Part shown: positions 1 to 5,534 of the stretch, in pieces
Layout: every line of letters begins with the position of its first letter
Position numbering within the stretch: position 1 is the first letter of the stretch
Assembly (NCBI GenBank): GCA_036702855.1
Contig: DATNQF010000212.1
Span: 1-5,534, forward strand
Reading direction: 5' to 3'
Source of the DNA: JACVSF01 sp036702855
GTDB taxonomy: Bacteria > Cyanobacteriota > Cyanobacteriia > Phormidesmidales > Phormidesmidaceae
DNA: 5,534 bases
Position numbers and translations under genes: made by a program
The notes under the pieces: generated by a model
Database searches by the model: none
What the model saw: the letters and a program-made list of their open reading frames with translations, nothing else
What the model was told of the DNA's origin: nothing

Positions 1-1
1 G

Positions 2-406
2 GAAATGCGCCAATTGAGCCAGCGCTACCAGACGCCCTTGGCTTTGGATGAGTCGGTCGCAACGATGGCTCAGCTCAAGGACTGTTATCAGCAGGGGTGG
101 CAAGGCATTTATGTATTGAAACCTGCAATCTGTGGTGATCCGTTGCAGGTGGGAGCGTTAATTCAGAACTACAGTTTGGATTGGGTACTGTCATCGGCAT
201 TGGAAACAACTGTGGGGAGACGAGGTGCGATCGCACTGTTCACCCCTGAATCTGGTTTAACTTTGGAGGCACAGAACCCTACAGTGAGCACACGACCCCC
301 TAAAAACCTTTCGCATCCCAGACGAGCACTAGGGTTTGGAACTGGGGGTTTATTTGAGGATGATTGGGACACCCTGCCAGCGGAGACACTATGGGACAGC
401 CTCTAA
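2..406 (+). CDS. menC: o-succinylbenzoate synthase, C-terminal part (5' end outside window)
   Basis: This is the last ~134 residues of MenC, an enolase-superfamily enzyme that dehydrates SHCHC (2-succinyl-6-hydroxy-2,4-cyclohexadiene-1-carboxylate) to o-succinylbenzoate in menaquinone/phylloquinone synthesis in the cytoplasm. The frame is open to the left edge, so the first visible ATG at position 5 is internal, not the start. Counting that Met as 1, the LDES motif (D15, E16) fits the third Mg ligand region of the TIM barrel. VLKPAI (K39) fits the catalytic lysine of the second half of the barrel, and SSALETTVGR (about 63-72) is a conserved late-barrel motif. The D-to-K spacing of 24 is close to the 22 known for E. 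coli MenC. Family proteins are roughly 320 residues, so about 190 N-terminal residues lie outside the window. The stop codon (404-406) lies inside the start of menE, which indicates translational coupling. The assignment is strong from the motifs and the neighbour. Confidence 0.93.
   Translation, partial: EMRQLSQRYQTPLALDESVATMAQLKDCYQQGWQGIYVLKPAICGDPLQVGALIQNYSLDWVLSSALETTVGRRGAIALFTPESGLTLEAQNPTVSTRPPKNLSHPRRALGFGTGGLFEDDWDTLPAETLWDSL
227..234. repeat. HIP1 octamer GCGATCGC (first of six)
   Basis: Exact GCGATCGC palindromes occur at 227-234 (menC), 1398-1405 and 1666-1673 (menE), 2987-2994 and 4066-4073 (cyclase), and 5242-5249 (right-edge gene). All six are inside coding sequence. Chance would give about one per 65 kb, so this density marks a HIP1-rich cyanobacterial genome. 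Confidence 0.9.
381..386 (+). promoter_or_regulatory. ribosome binding site deciding the menE start
   Basis: The bases CGGAGA contain GGAG ending five nucleotides before ATG 391, inside the end of menC. No comparable purine run precedes the alternative TTG at 364, so this site supports ATG 391 and coupled translation with menC. Confidence 0.6.
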
Positions 407-1872
407 CCCAGCCTCATCTGGTGGGGACACATGACAATGCACCCTTAAACAAGTTCGTCACATCAGGAATAGCGCCCCAAAAACTTCTAGAACACCGTTG
501 GGGTGAGGACTGGCTGGTTGGGGTAAATAGCCAGCGCTTTTGGCAAGCAGTTGAGGTCAACCTTGATCGATTCAGCCAGGGTAAAGCTTGCCCAGGGGTA
601 CTGATTGCGGAGCGGGAACCCCTGCCATTCCTGGCTAGTTTTTTTGCAGCCTGTGCATTGAACTGTCGGGTTTATCTGGGAAATCCAGAGTGGGGAACGC
701 GGGAGTGGCAACGAGTCTGGCAGCAGTGTGAACCTGATTTTGTGATTGGGACCGTTGGCGAAGTTAGGGCGGCGGCCCCCAACCAAGCTCCCCTGTGGCC
801 TGAAGGCTCAATTTGTATCCCGACTGGGGGATCTTCGGGACAAATTAAATTTGCGGTTCACACCTGGTACACCTTAACGGCCTCGGTGGAGGGCTTTCGC
901 CAGCACTTCCAGGTAGAGCAAGTTAACGCCTATTGCGTGCTGCCGCTACACCACGTCAGTGGACTAATGCAGGCAATGCGAACATTCACCTCAGGCGGAA
1001 AGTTGGCACTACAGTCCTTTAAGCAGTTGGAGGGGGGCAATCGGCTGGAGTTTTCACCTTCAGAAAGCTTCATCTCCCTGGTACCAACCCAGCTTCAGCG
1101 GTTGTTGCATCAGGGAGATGACTGGGCAACCTGGCTGCGACACTTTCGAGCAGTTTTGTTGGGGGGCGCTCCTGCTTGGTCGTGTTTATTGGATGACGCC
1201 CGGAGTTTAACCGTTCCCCTAGCCTTAACCTATGGCATGACAGAGACCGCTTCACAGGTGACAACGCTGCTGCCCGAGGAGTTTCTAAGGGGAATGACTT
1301 GCAGTGGGCGGGCCCTTCCCCATGCGCAGATTGAGATTTTAGACGAGGCAGGTCATCCCCTGTCGCCGGGTCAGGTGGGGCAGATTGTACTCAAGGTGCG
1401 ATCGCTCGCCCTCAATTCACGCCCCAAAGATTTCCCCCCTCTTTCAAAGGGGAGCAGGGAAGATCTCACCCCCTTCGCCTTCTGCCCTGATGATCTGGGC
1501 TATCTTGATACACAAGGCTATCTCTACGTAGTGGGGCGCAATAGCACCAAGATCATCACCGGAGGCGAAAACGTGTTTCCTGAAGAAGTCGAGGCGGTGC
1601 TGCGAGAGACGGGTCTGGTTGCAGATGTGTGTGTGGTGGGCTTGCCTGATGAAAGTTGGGGGCAAGCGATCGCGGCAGTATACGTTCCTCAGCGACAAGG
1701 CCCGTGGTGGGATTGCCCTTTGGGAACTCAGCTACAGCAGGCAATCGCCACCCAACTGAGCAAGTACAAACAGCCAAAACACTGGATAGCCGTTCAGTCT
1801 CTACCGCGCAACGCTCAGGGCAAAGTCAATCGCAGGGCAGTCCTAGAGCTGGCTCTAAACATGCACAGCTAA
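391..1872 (+). CDS. menE: o-succinylbenzoate-CoA ligase (MenE)
   Basis: MenE is an ANL-superfamily adenylating enzyme that makes o-succinylbenzoyl-CoA from OSB, ATP and CoA, the substrate of MenB. Numbering is from the ATG at 391 (493 aa). The phosphate-binding loop is PTGGSSGQIKF (144-154), the A5 motif TYGMTETAS is at 280-288, and PDDLGYLD around 366-373 holds the ribose-binding Asp. The hinge region GYLYVVGR is followed by ITGGENVFPEEVE (about 390-401). The catalytic lysine is K478 in NAQGKVNRR. An in-frame TTG at 364 would add nine residues, but ATG 391 is preferred because GGAG sits five bases upstream and the overlap with menC is then only 16 bp. Between the A5 and A7 motifs lies a low-similarity insert containing PPLSKG, encoded by a palindromic repeat. 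The stop overlaps the convergent cupin gene by 18 bp. The intact motifs suggest a working enzyme. Confidence 0.93.
   Translation: MGQPLTQPHLVGTHDNAPLNKFVTSGIAPQKLLEHRWGEDWLVGVNSQRFWQAVEVNLDRFSQGKACPGVLIAEREPLPFLASFFAACALNCRVYLGNPEWGTREWQRVWQQCEPDFVIGTVGEVRAAAPNQAPLWPEGSICIPTGGSSGQIKFAVHTWYTLTASVEGFRQHFQVEQVNAYCVLPLHHVSGLMQAMRTFTSGGKLALQSFKQLEGGNRLEFSPSESFISLVPTQLQRLLHQGDDWATWLRHFRAVLLGGAPAWSCLLDDARSLTVPLALTYGMTETASQVTTLLPEEFLRGMTCSGRALPHAQIEILDEAGHPLSPGQVGQIVLKVRSLALNSRPKDFPPLSKGSREDLTPFAFCPDDLGYLDTQGYLYVVGRNSTKIITGGENVFPEEVEAVLRETGLVADVCVVGLPDESWGQAIAAVYVPQRQGPWWDCPLGTQLQQAIATQLSKYKQPKHWIAVQSLPRNAQGKVNRRAVLELALNMHS
1429..1465. repeat. cyanobacterial palindromic repeat inserted in frame in menE
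   Basis: This 37-bp segment has imperfect inverted ends, GATTTCCC (1429-1436) and GGGAAGATC (1457-1465). Its core is a C-run, CTTTCAAAG and a G-run. Read in the menE frame it encodes KDFPPLSKGSREDL, and PPLSKG is a familiar spurious translation of dispersed C-rich/G-rich palindromic repeats in filamentous cyanobacteria. It lies between the A5 and A7 motifs of MenE, where an insert is structurally plausible, and leaves the frame open. No second copy was seen in this window, so the repeat-family assignment rests on recall of the family's look. Confidence 0.65.
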
Positions 1873-2178
1873 CCAGATGCACGGTGGCTCAGTGCTGGTG
1901 TAGGTTACTCGATGCTTACAGTGAGCCGGGATTAACAAGTAGTCTCCCCTGCCAAGACTCACCTCGGTCCCATCCTCATAGGCAAGACGGGCCTCTCCTT
2001 GAAGCAAAATGACCCACTCATCGCGCTCTTGGTCATACCACTGGTCGGGAGGGGTGACTTGCCCAGTTGAAACGATTCGCTCGATTAGGCAAGTGCCCTT
2101 TTGAAACAGCGGCTCAAAGACCTCCTGATTAGGCAAAGAATCGGATAGGGCGAACAGGTTTGCGGGTAGGTGAGTCAA
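1855..2178 (-). CDS. small cupin-fold protein
   Basis: This is a single-domain cupin of 107 residues if it starts at TTG 2178. The body reads ERIVSTGQVTPPDQWYDQ, then RDEWVILLQGEARL (cupin motif 1) and GDYLLIPAHCKHRV (cupin motif 2, with its His). The usual HxH metal-binding pair of motif 1 is replaced, so metal binding, if any, differs from the textbook site. Such small cupins often have no known substrate, and I cannot assign one. The open frame continues upstream to an ATG at 2244 (129 aa), but the extra part lies within the phosphoesterase gene and looks unlike a cupin N-terminus. TTG 2178 has AAGGA eight bases upstream and gives a plausible N-terminus (THLPANLF). It overlaps the phosphoesterase by 50 bp and the convergent menE by 18 bp, and is likely co-transcribed with the phosphoesterase. 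Confidence 0.82.
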   Translation of the reverse strand: MTHLPANLFALSDSLPNQEVFEPLFQKGTCLIERIVSTGQVTPPDQWYDQERDEWVILLQGEARLAYEDGTEVSLGRGDYLLIPAHCKHRVTYTSTEPPCIWLAVHV

Positions 2179-2857
2179 CGAAGAAGTCCTTAATGTGAGC
2201 GGTTTGGTGTTCGCCTCGTTGGTTGGCCTGTATGACCTGCCCACTATCGAGATCGAGCGCTGTCAGCCAACCGCTACCATAAACCCAGGTATCTAAGCAA
2301 ATGGCGTAACCGAGATTAAGGGGCTTGCCGTTTTTTTGGGGCGTATGGCCGCAGATCCAGGTTTTGCCAGACATATGTGGGGCCGGACGGGTGAATTTAT
2401 CCCAAAAAAGAGCTTTCTCCCGCTGTTGTTGCAGGGGCTTGTGGGGGGTCAGCGTGGCGTGAACAAAAATGTGCTGGTCGGTTTCCCACCAGTCAAGGCA
2501 GTGGTTGTGAACAAAGGCCCAATGCTCTGGAGGAATATCTTTGAGCTGAATAGGTTGGTTGGTTTGGCTATAAGACAGCAGCGTTTTTCGATCGACCAAG
2601 TCTTTTCCCCGGACACGAATTTTGCCCCGCTTGGCTGCTCTCATTAAATAGAGTTCATGGTTACCCCGCAAAGGGGTTAGCTGACCTTGCCCGTATAGCC
2701 TAACTAAGGTATCGAGCACTGCTTTTGCATTTGGCCCTTTATTCACATAGTCGCCAAGGGTGATGAGATGATCTTCAGGTTGCAGATCAATGGCATTGAG
2801 GAGAGCATCCAGTGCCACGCTACAGCCGTGAATGTCTCCAAGGGCAAAGCATCGCAT
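2129..2857 (-). CDS. PPP-family metallophosphoesterase (Ser/Thr phosphatase or ApaH-like)
   Basis: This 242-residue cytoplasmic protein has the calcineurin-like dinuclear metal fold. Its motifs in order are GDIHG (D8, H10), GDYVNKGPN (D36, N39, K40), RGNHE (N66, H67), FVHA (H133) and ICGHTP (H171). All metal ligands expected of the family are visible. The second motif normally reads GDxVDRG, and here Asp-Arg is replaced by Asn-Lys. In PPP phosphatases that Asp pairs with the catalytic His and that Arg binds phosphate. The substrate could be phosphoproteins or dinucleoside polyphosphates, and the sequence alone cannot decide. The core seems to end near NQRGE (about 212-216). The remaining ~26 residues form a basic tail whose end overlaps the cupin start. 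Translation starts at ATG 2857, which lacks a clear Shine-Dalgarno sequence. The gene lies 89 bp downstream of the cyclase on the same strand. Confidence 0.9.
   Translation of the reverse strand: MRCFALGDIHGCSVALDALLNAIDLQPEDHLITLGDYVNKGPNAKAVLDTLVRLYGQGQLTPLRGNHELYLMRAAKRGKIRVRGKDLVDRKTLLSYSQTNQPIQLKDIPPEHWAFVHNHCLDWWETDQHIFVHATLTPHKPLQQQREKALFWDKFTRPAPHMSGKTWICGHTPQKNGKPLNLGYAICLDTWVYGSGWLTALDLDSGQVIQANQRGEHQTAHIKDFFVDSPTRKPVRPIRFFA
2187..2191 (-). promoter_or_regulatory. ribosome binding site favouring the TTG start of the cupin gene
   Basis: On the minus strand AAGGA is followed by eight bases and then TTG 2178, good Shine-Dalgarno spacing. It lies within the 3' end of the phosphoesterase gene, which would allow coupled re-initiation. 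Confidence 0.45.
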
Positions 2858-2884
2858 AAGGGCCAGGAAACCGATGATGCTGGT

Positions 2885-2890
2885 ATTTTA
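2885..2890 (-). promoter_or_regulatory. possible -10 box ahead of the phosphoesterase gene
   Basis: The minus strand reads TAAAAT about 28 bases before ATG 2857, in an AT-rich patch of the 89-bp gap. No convincing -35 element is seen at the expected spacing, so this is a weak candidate for a promoter separate from that of the cyclase. Confidence 0.2.
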
Positions 2891-2924
2891 ATTCTTGCTT
2901 AAAGGGTATTTCTCTGCTTTAGGA

Positions 2925-2948
2925 GAGGCTTTGGCGCGAGATCGCCTC
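2925..2948 (-). terminator. weak hairpin at the end of the cyclase gene
   Basis: GAGGC (2925-2929) can pair with GCCTC (2944-2948), with an alternative inner GGCG/CGCC pairing. The hairpin overlaps the cyclase stop codon. No T-run follows on the minus strand, so it is not a standard intrinsic terminator and may only attenuate or stabilise the transcript. Confidence 0.2.
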
Positions 2949-4890
2949 AGGAAGAATTGTTCTTAGTGCCTAGGACGCGGTAAATTGCGATCGCACGTTG
3001 CTTGCCTTTGAGTACCCCCTCACCCCAGGACTCTACTTCAAACTGATTGTCTAGATAATCGAGAGTTTCCTGAGCAATTAGGATACGACAGTGGCCAGAC
3101 TGGCGCTCTTTAGCCCAACTTTCTAAGCGAGCAGCCGTGTTGACACTGTCACCGACCACACCATATTCCATGCGGTGTTTGCCGCCCAAACTGCCGACCA
3201 TAACAGGCCCCGTGAAAATGCCAACCCGAATTTTCAGCGGCGGCATCCCCTGACTCTGTTCGGTGCGATTGATCTCCTCTAGGCGCTGACCCATTGCCAA
3301 GGCGCACAAGACAGCCCGCTGCGCATCCTGAGCAATCTCTTCTTCTCGTAAACGGGGAATGGGAACCCCAAAGACCGCCATGAGGCCATCACCCAAAAAC
3401 TTGTTGACAACCCCATGATGGCTTTGCACTACATCAGTCATCACCGTGAAGTAGCTGTTCAACCAACTCATGACCTGCTGAGGAGAATGCTGCTCAGAAA
3501 GCGTGGTGAAGCCCCGGATATCAGAAAACAAAATGGTGGCCGTTAGTGATTGCCCCGGAATGCGGCCTGACTCAGTCAGGTGGTGGCGGCCTTCCCAGAG
3601 CGCAGAGGCAATCTCTGGGGAGGTTTGTTGGCCTAACAGCCGCATCGTCATCTGCTGTTGTTGCTGAATCTGGAACTGCCGGGAAGTCAGGGTGGCCGTC
3701 CTCACGGCTACAAAGGCTATCAATGGACTAACCACAGGCACCCAGATCTGATTCATCAGTAGCCCAGAAGAACTGCCTAACAGCAATATCACAAGGCTGC
3801 TACCACCAAAAACAACCACCCATTGAGTACGGGCTAGGTAAACCAGGCTGCCTCCAGCCAGACCCCACAAACCAATCCAGAGGTATTCCAGCGGATCGGG
3901 CCAAACTTGAATCAAGGAGCGGCCATCGAGTACAGCGCTCAAAAGCTGGCTGACGGCATGCGCGTGGATTTCAACCCCGTATACTAGGCCTGGATTTTCA
4001 CTGCTAATCGCAGCCGAGTTTAGGGTGTCTCTGGCGCTAAAAGCGGTGTAGCCAATCAGAATAATGCGATCGCGAATCCACTCTGGTTCGACCTGCCCTG
4101 TCATCACCTGCCGCAACGATACTTTGCGAAAAGGCCGAGGTCCACTACGGACATTGAGCAGAATTTGATTGCCGCCTGCATCTGCCCGCACATAGCTGCC
4201 AGAGTTGGGGCGAAAGCGGGTCAATTCCGTCTGACCGAACCGCATTGCCTGGGAATCTCGAAGGCCGTTTTCTAGGGTAATTCCCTCTTTAGCTAAATAG
4301 CGCTCCGCCAGCCGCAGGGACAAAGAAAAGTGGTAACTGCCCCCTGTATCGCTTGTCCCTAGTAGAATGCGCCGCACAAAGCCATCTTGATCGAGGGGAA
4401 AGTTGACAAACCCAACCTGATCAGCAGGCAGAGAGGGCGGGGGCGGCACTGGATTGTCTAGCACCTTTTCAATTCCAATCATGTTGGGGTTGTTAGCCAG
4501 CGTTGCCGTCAGTTCCCCATGTCCTGGTGGCACAGGCAAGTCGCGGAAAATATCTACGCCAATGGCGCGAGGTTGATATTGATCTAGAGCTTGCAGCAGC
4601 TTAGCCAAATCCCGATCAGAAACTGAGAACGCATCTAAGTACTGCAAGTCCTCATCATCAATGCCCACAATTAGGACGCGCTCATCTGTGGATTCTGAGG
4701 GACGCCATCTCAGCAAAGCATCTAGTGCTCTCAACTCCAATCCTTGAAATAGGCCTAGACCCCGCAGCAGCATGACCAATCCAAGAACGGTCAAGCCTGG
4801 CACAACAGTGGTCAGTCCATTCTCAGCAAGGGGTTGCAGATGAGCTGAGACAACCCGGACACAACGCCAGTGCCATTTAGCAGGGAACAC
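2947..4890 (-). CDS. CHASE2-domain class III adenylate/guanylate cyclase, membrane-bound
   Basis: This 647-residue protein makes a cyclic nucleotide (probably cAMP) from NTP. A short cytoplasmic N-terminus leads into a membrane segment at about 26-48, then a periplasmic CHASE2 sensor domain (about 50-325, with RVLIVGIDDEDL and RAIGVDIFRDL). Three more membrane segments lie near 336-353, 357-378 and 382-400, followed by a Gln-rich linker (QIQQQQQ, 407-413) and a catalytic domain (about 448-640). Catalytic residues seen are metal Asp D457 (SDIRGF) and D501 (LGDG), K497 at the adenine-selecting position, and N584 and R588 in DSVNTAARLE. The partner purine-selecting position, usually Asp or Thr in adenylate cyclases and Cys in guanylate cyclases, is G577. 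The start is GTG 4890. An in-frame stop lies seven codons upstream, and the next internal candidates fall within the first membrane segment. No strong Shine-Dalgarno sequence is visible. CHASE2 ligands are unknown. Confidence 0.94.
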   Translation of the reverse strand: MFPAKWHWRCVRVVSAHLQPLAENGLTTVVPGLTVLGLVMLLRGLGLFQGLELRALDALLRWRPSESTDERVLIVGIDDEDLQYLDAFSVSDRDLAKLLQALDQYQPRAIGVDIFRDLPVPPGHGELTATLANNPNMIGIEKVLDNPVPPPPSLPADQVGFVNFPLDQDGFVRRILLGTSDTGGSYHFSLSLRLAERYLAKEGITLENGLRDSQAMRFGQTELTRFRPNSGSYVRADAGGNQILLNVRSGPRPFRKVSLRQVMTGQVEPEWIRDRIILIGYTAFSARDTLNSAAISSENPGLVYGVEIHAHAVSQLLSAVLDGRSLIQVWPDPLEYLWIGLWGLAGGSLVYLARTQWVVVFGGSSLVILLLGSSSGLLMNQIWVPVVSPLIAFVAVRTATLTSRQFQIQQQQQMTMRLLGQQTSPEIASALWEGRHHLTESGRIPGQSLTATILFSDIRGFTTLSEQHSPQQVMSWLNSYFTVMTDVVQSHHGVVNKFLGDGLMAVFGVPIPRLREEEIAQDAQRAVLCALAMGQRLEEINRTEQSQGMPPLKIRVGIFTGPVMVGSLGGKHRMEYGVVGDSVNTAARLESWAKERQSGHCRILIAQETLDYLDNQFEVESWGEGVLKGKQRAIAIYRVLGTKNNSS

Positions 4891-5076
4891 TAAACAAGGA
4901 TTCTCAGAGGGTTAGGCCTACTCTTTATATAAACAAATTCCAGTTGTTCCCTTCCGGATAGACGGGGATCATCGCAGTTTCTTCACGGCTGAGCCTTTCC
5001 AGAATCCTGAGTTCTGATATTGCAAGGCCTAGTTTCACACTGGTTCTAGGGGAACAGAATTACCGATAATTTGAGA
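4891..5076. promoter_or_regulatory. divergent intergenic region between the cyclase and the right-edge gene
   Basis: This 186-bp non-coding stretch must hold the promoters of both divergent genes. On the cyclase side it has an AT-rich box (4925-4933) and the 8-bp palindrome TAGGCCTA (4913-4920). On the other side GATAAT lies at 5065-5070. No TGTGA-N6-TCACA site for a CRP-type cAMP receptor was found, so there is no visible sign of autoregulation by cAMP. Confidence 0.5.
4926..4931 (-). promoter_or_regulatory. candidate -10 box of the cyclase gene
   Basis: The minus strand reads TATATA about 35 bases upstream of GTG 4890, a sensible distance for a short leader. No TTGACA-like -35 is present at 16-18 bp spacing, so an activator-dependent promoter is possible. 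It is a sequence-match call only. Confidence 0.35.
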
Positions 5077-5534
5077 ATGGCGTTTTCAAGTAGCAGCATG
5101 ACCCCCGACAAAGACGCTGACCCTTTCTGCGATATTCAGCAAGAACTCCGTCTAGAGCGAAAGTTTTCGCTGGCAGAGGTCATCGGGCGGGAGGGCGGCG
5201 ACTTTATGAAAGGTGAGTCGCCTGTGCCGCCCCTGGTGCAAGCGATCGCACAGCTCAACCTCTTTATCAATCAAAATCTGATCGATTCTGCTGGCGCGTT
5301 GCAGGCCGTTTTACACACCTGGATCAAAGCAGAAGACACCCAGATAAGCCGCTACTTAGATGCGCCTTTGATGGCTTTGCAGGTCATGATCGAAAACATC
5401 CTCAACTCGCCCGAAACCTTGTACGAACTGGTGCGGCAGGCTGATGTGCGGTGGGGAGAGATTTTTGATGAACGACCCCACTTTCAGCAGCCCGGTGAAG
5501 CGCCTCACCCCGACGATGCCTATACGCATGAATC
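5077..5534 (+). CDS. conserved-looking protein of unknown function (3' end outside window)
   Basis: The frame is open from just after an in-frame stop at 5047-5049 to the right edge, giving at least 152 residues from ATG 5077. A second ATG at 5098 and a TTG at 5071 are alternative starts, and none has a good Shine-Dalgarno sequence. The product is soluble and acidic, with no signal peptide or membrane segment. It starts with a low-complexity stretch, then PFCDIQQELRLERKFSLAEV and GGDFMKGESPVPPL. A mainly helical region follows (about 51-125, for example VQAIAQLNLFINQNL and VMIENILNSPETLYELVRQA), ending in a Pro/His/Asp-rich segment. I do not recognise the family. A HIP1 site in the frame and codon use like its neighbours argue for a real resident gene. 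It is divergent from the cyclase and may share its regulatory region. Confidence 0.75.
   Translation, partial: MAFSSSSMTPDKDADPFCDIQQELRLERKFSLAEVIGREGGDFMKGESPVPPLVQAIAQLNLFINQNLIDSAGALQAVLHTWIKAEDTQISRYLDAPLMALQVMIENILNSPETLYELVRQADVRWGEIFDERPHFQQPGEAPHPDDAYTHE

Noticed and set aside
364..390. TTG 364 as the menE start
   Set aside because: It would lengthen the overlap with menC to 43 bp and lacks the Shine-Dalgarno site that precedes ATG 391.
1886..1927. Inverted repeat GGCTCA/TGAGCC just after menE as a terminator
   Set aside because: The arms are six bases with a loop of about 30 and no following T-run, and the sequence is cupin coding DNA.
1656..2012. Plus-strand open frame running across the end of menE into the cupin gene
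   Set aside because: Its translation is rich in Ser, Arg and Gln with no domain, and it overlaps the well-supported menE and cupin frames.
2336..2647. Open frame on the plus strand opposite the phosphoesterase
   Set aside because: It lies wholly within a gene with clear PPP motifs on the other strand and shows no recognisable domain, so it is a shadow frame.
4913..5030. Repeated AGGCCT-containing words as a regulator site
   Set aside because: The same hexamer also occurs inside the cyclase gene, and the two intergenic copies have different flanks, so chance is a sufficient explanation.
4891..5076. CRP-type cAMP receptor operator next to the cyclase
   Set aside because: Only an isolated TCACA half-like match (TTTCACAC near 5033-5040) is present, with no TGTGA partner at the correct spacing.

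Overview
The window looks like cyanobacterial chromosome. Six copies of the HIP1 octamer GCGATCGC occur in 5.5 kb. Two genes belong to the menaquinone/phylloquinone pathway. There is a CHASE2-type membrane nucleotide cyclase of the kind common in filamentous cyanobacteria, and menE carries an in-frame palindromic repeat whose translation (PPLSKG) is typical of cyanobacterial intergenic repeats. The exact genus cannot be read from the sequence.

Layout. Positions 2-406 (+) are the C-terminal part of menC (o-succinylbenzoate synthase), entering from the left edge. It overlaps by 16 bp with menE (391-1872, +), an o-succinylbenzoate-CoA ligase. The two enzymes catalyse consecutive steps, which in cyanobacteria lead to the phylloquinone cofactor of photosystem I. 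A second block lies on the minus strand and converges on menE. Read in its own direction it holds a CHASE2 adenylate/guanylate cyclase (4890-2947), a PPP-family metallophosphoesterase (2857-2129) and a small cupin protein (2178-1855). The phosphoesterase and cupin overlap, and the cupin and menE overlap tail to tail by 18 bp. A 186-bp divergent intergenic region (4891-5076) separates the cyclase from a plus-strand gene of unknown function (5077 to beyond the right edge).

How the genes may work together. menC and menE are almost certainly co-transcribed. The cyclase, phosphatase and cupin could form a signalling transcription unit: a periplasmic CHASE2 sensor driving cytoplasmic cyclic-nucleotide synthesis, followed by a possible protein phosphatase or nucleotidase and a small cupin. 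The 89-bp gap after the cyclase could instead hold a separate promoter. I found no rRNA, tRNA, CRISPR array, transposase or prophage gene. The most unusual points are the repeat domesticated inside menE, the gene overlaps, non-consensus residues in the phosphatase, cupin and cyclase active sites, and the unidentified gene at the right edge. I do not see convincing evidence of an entirely new system.
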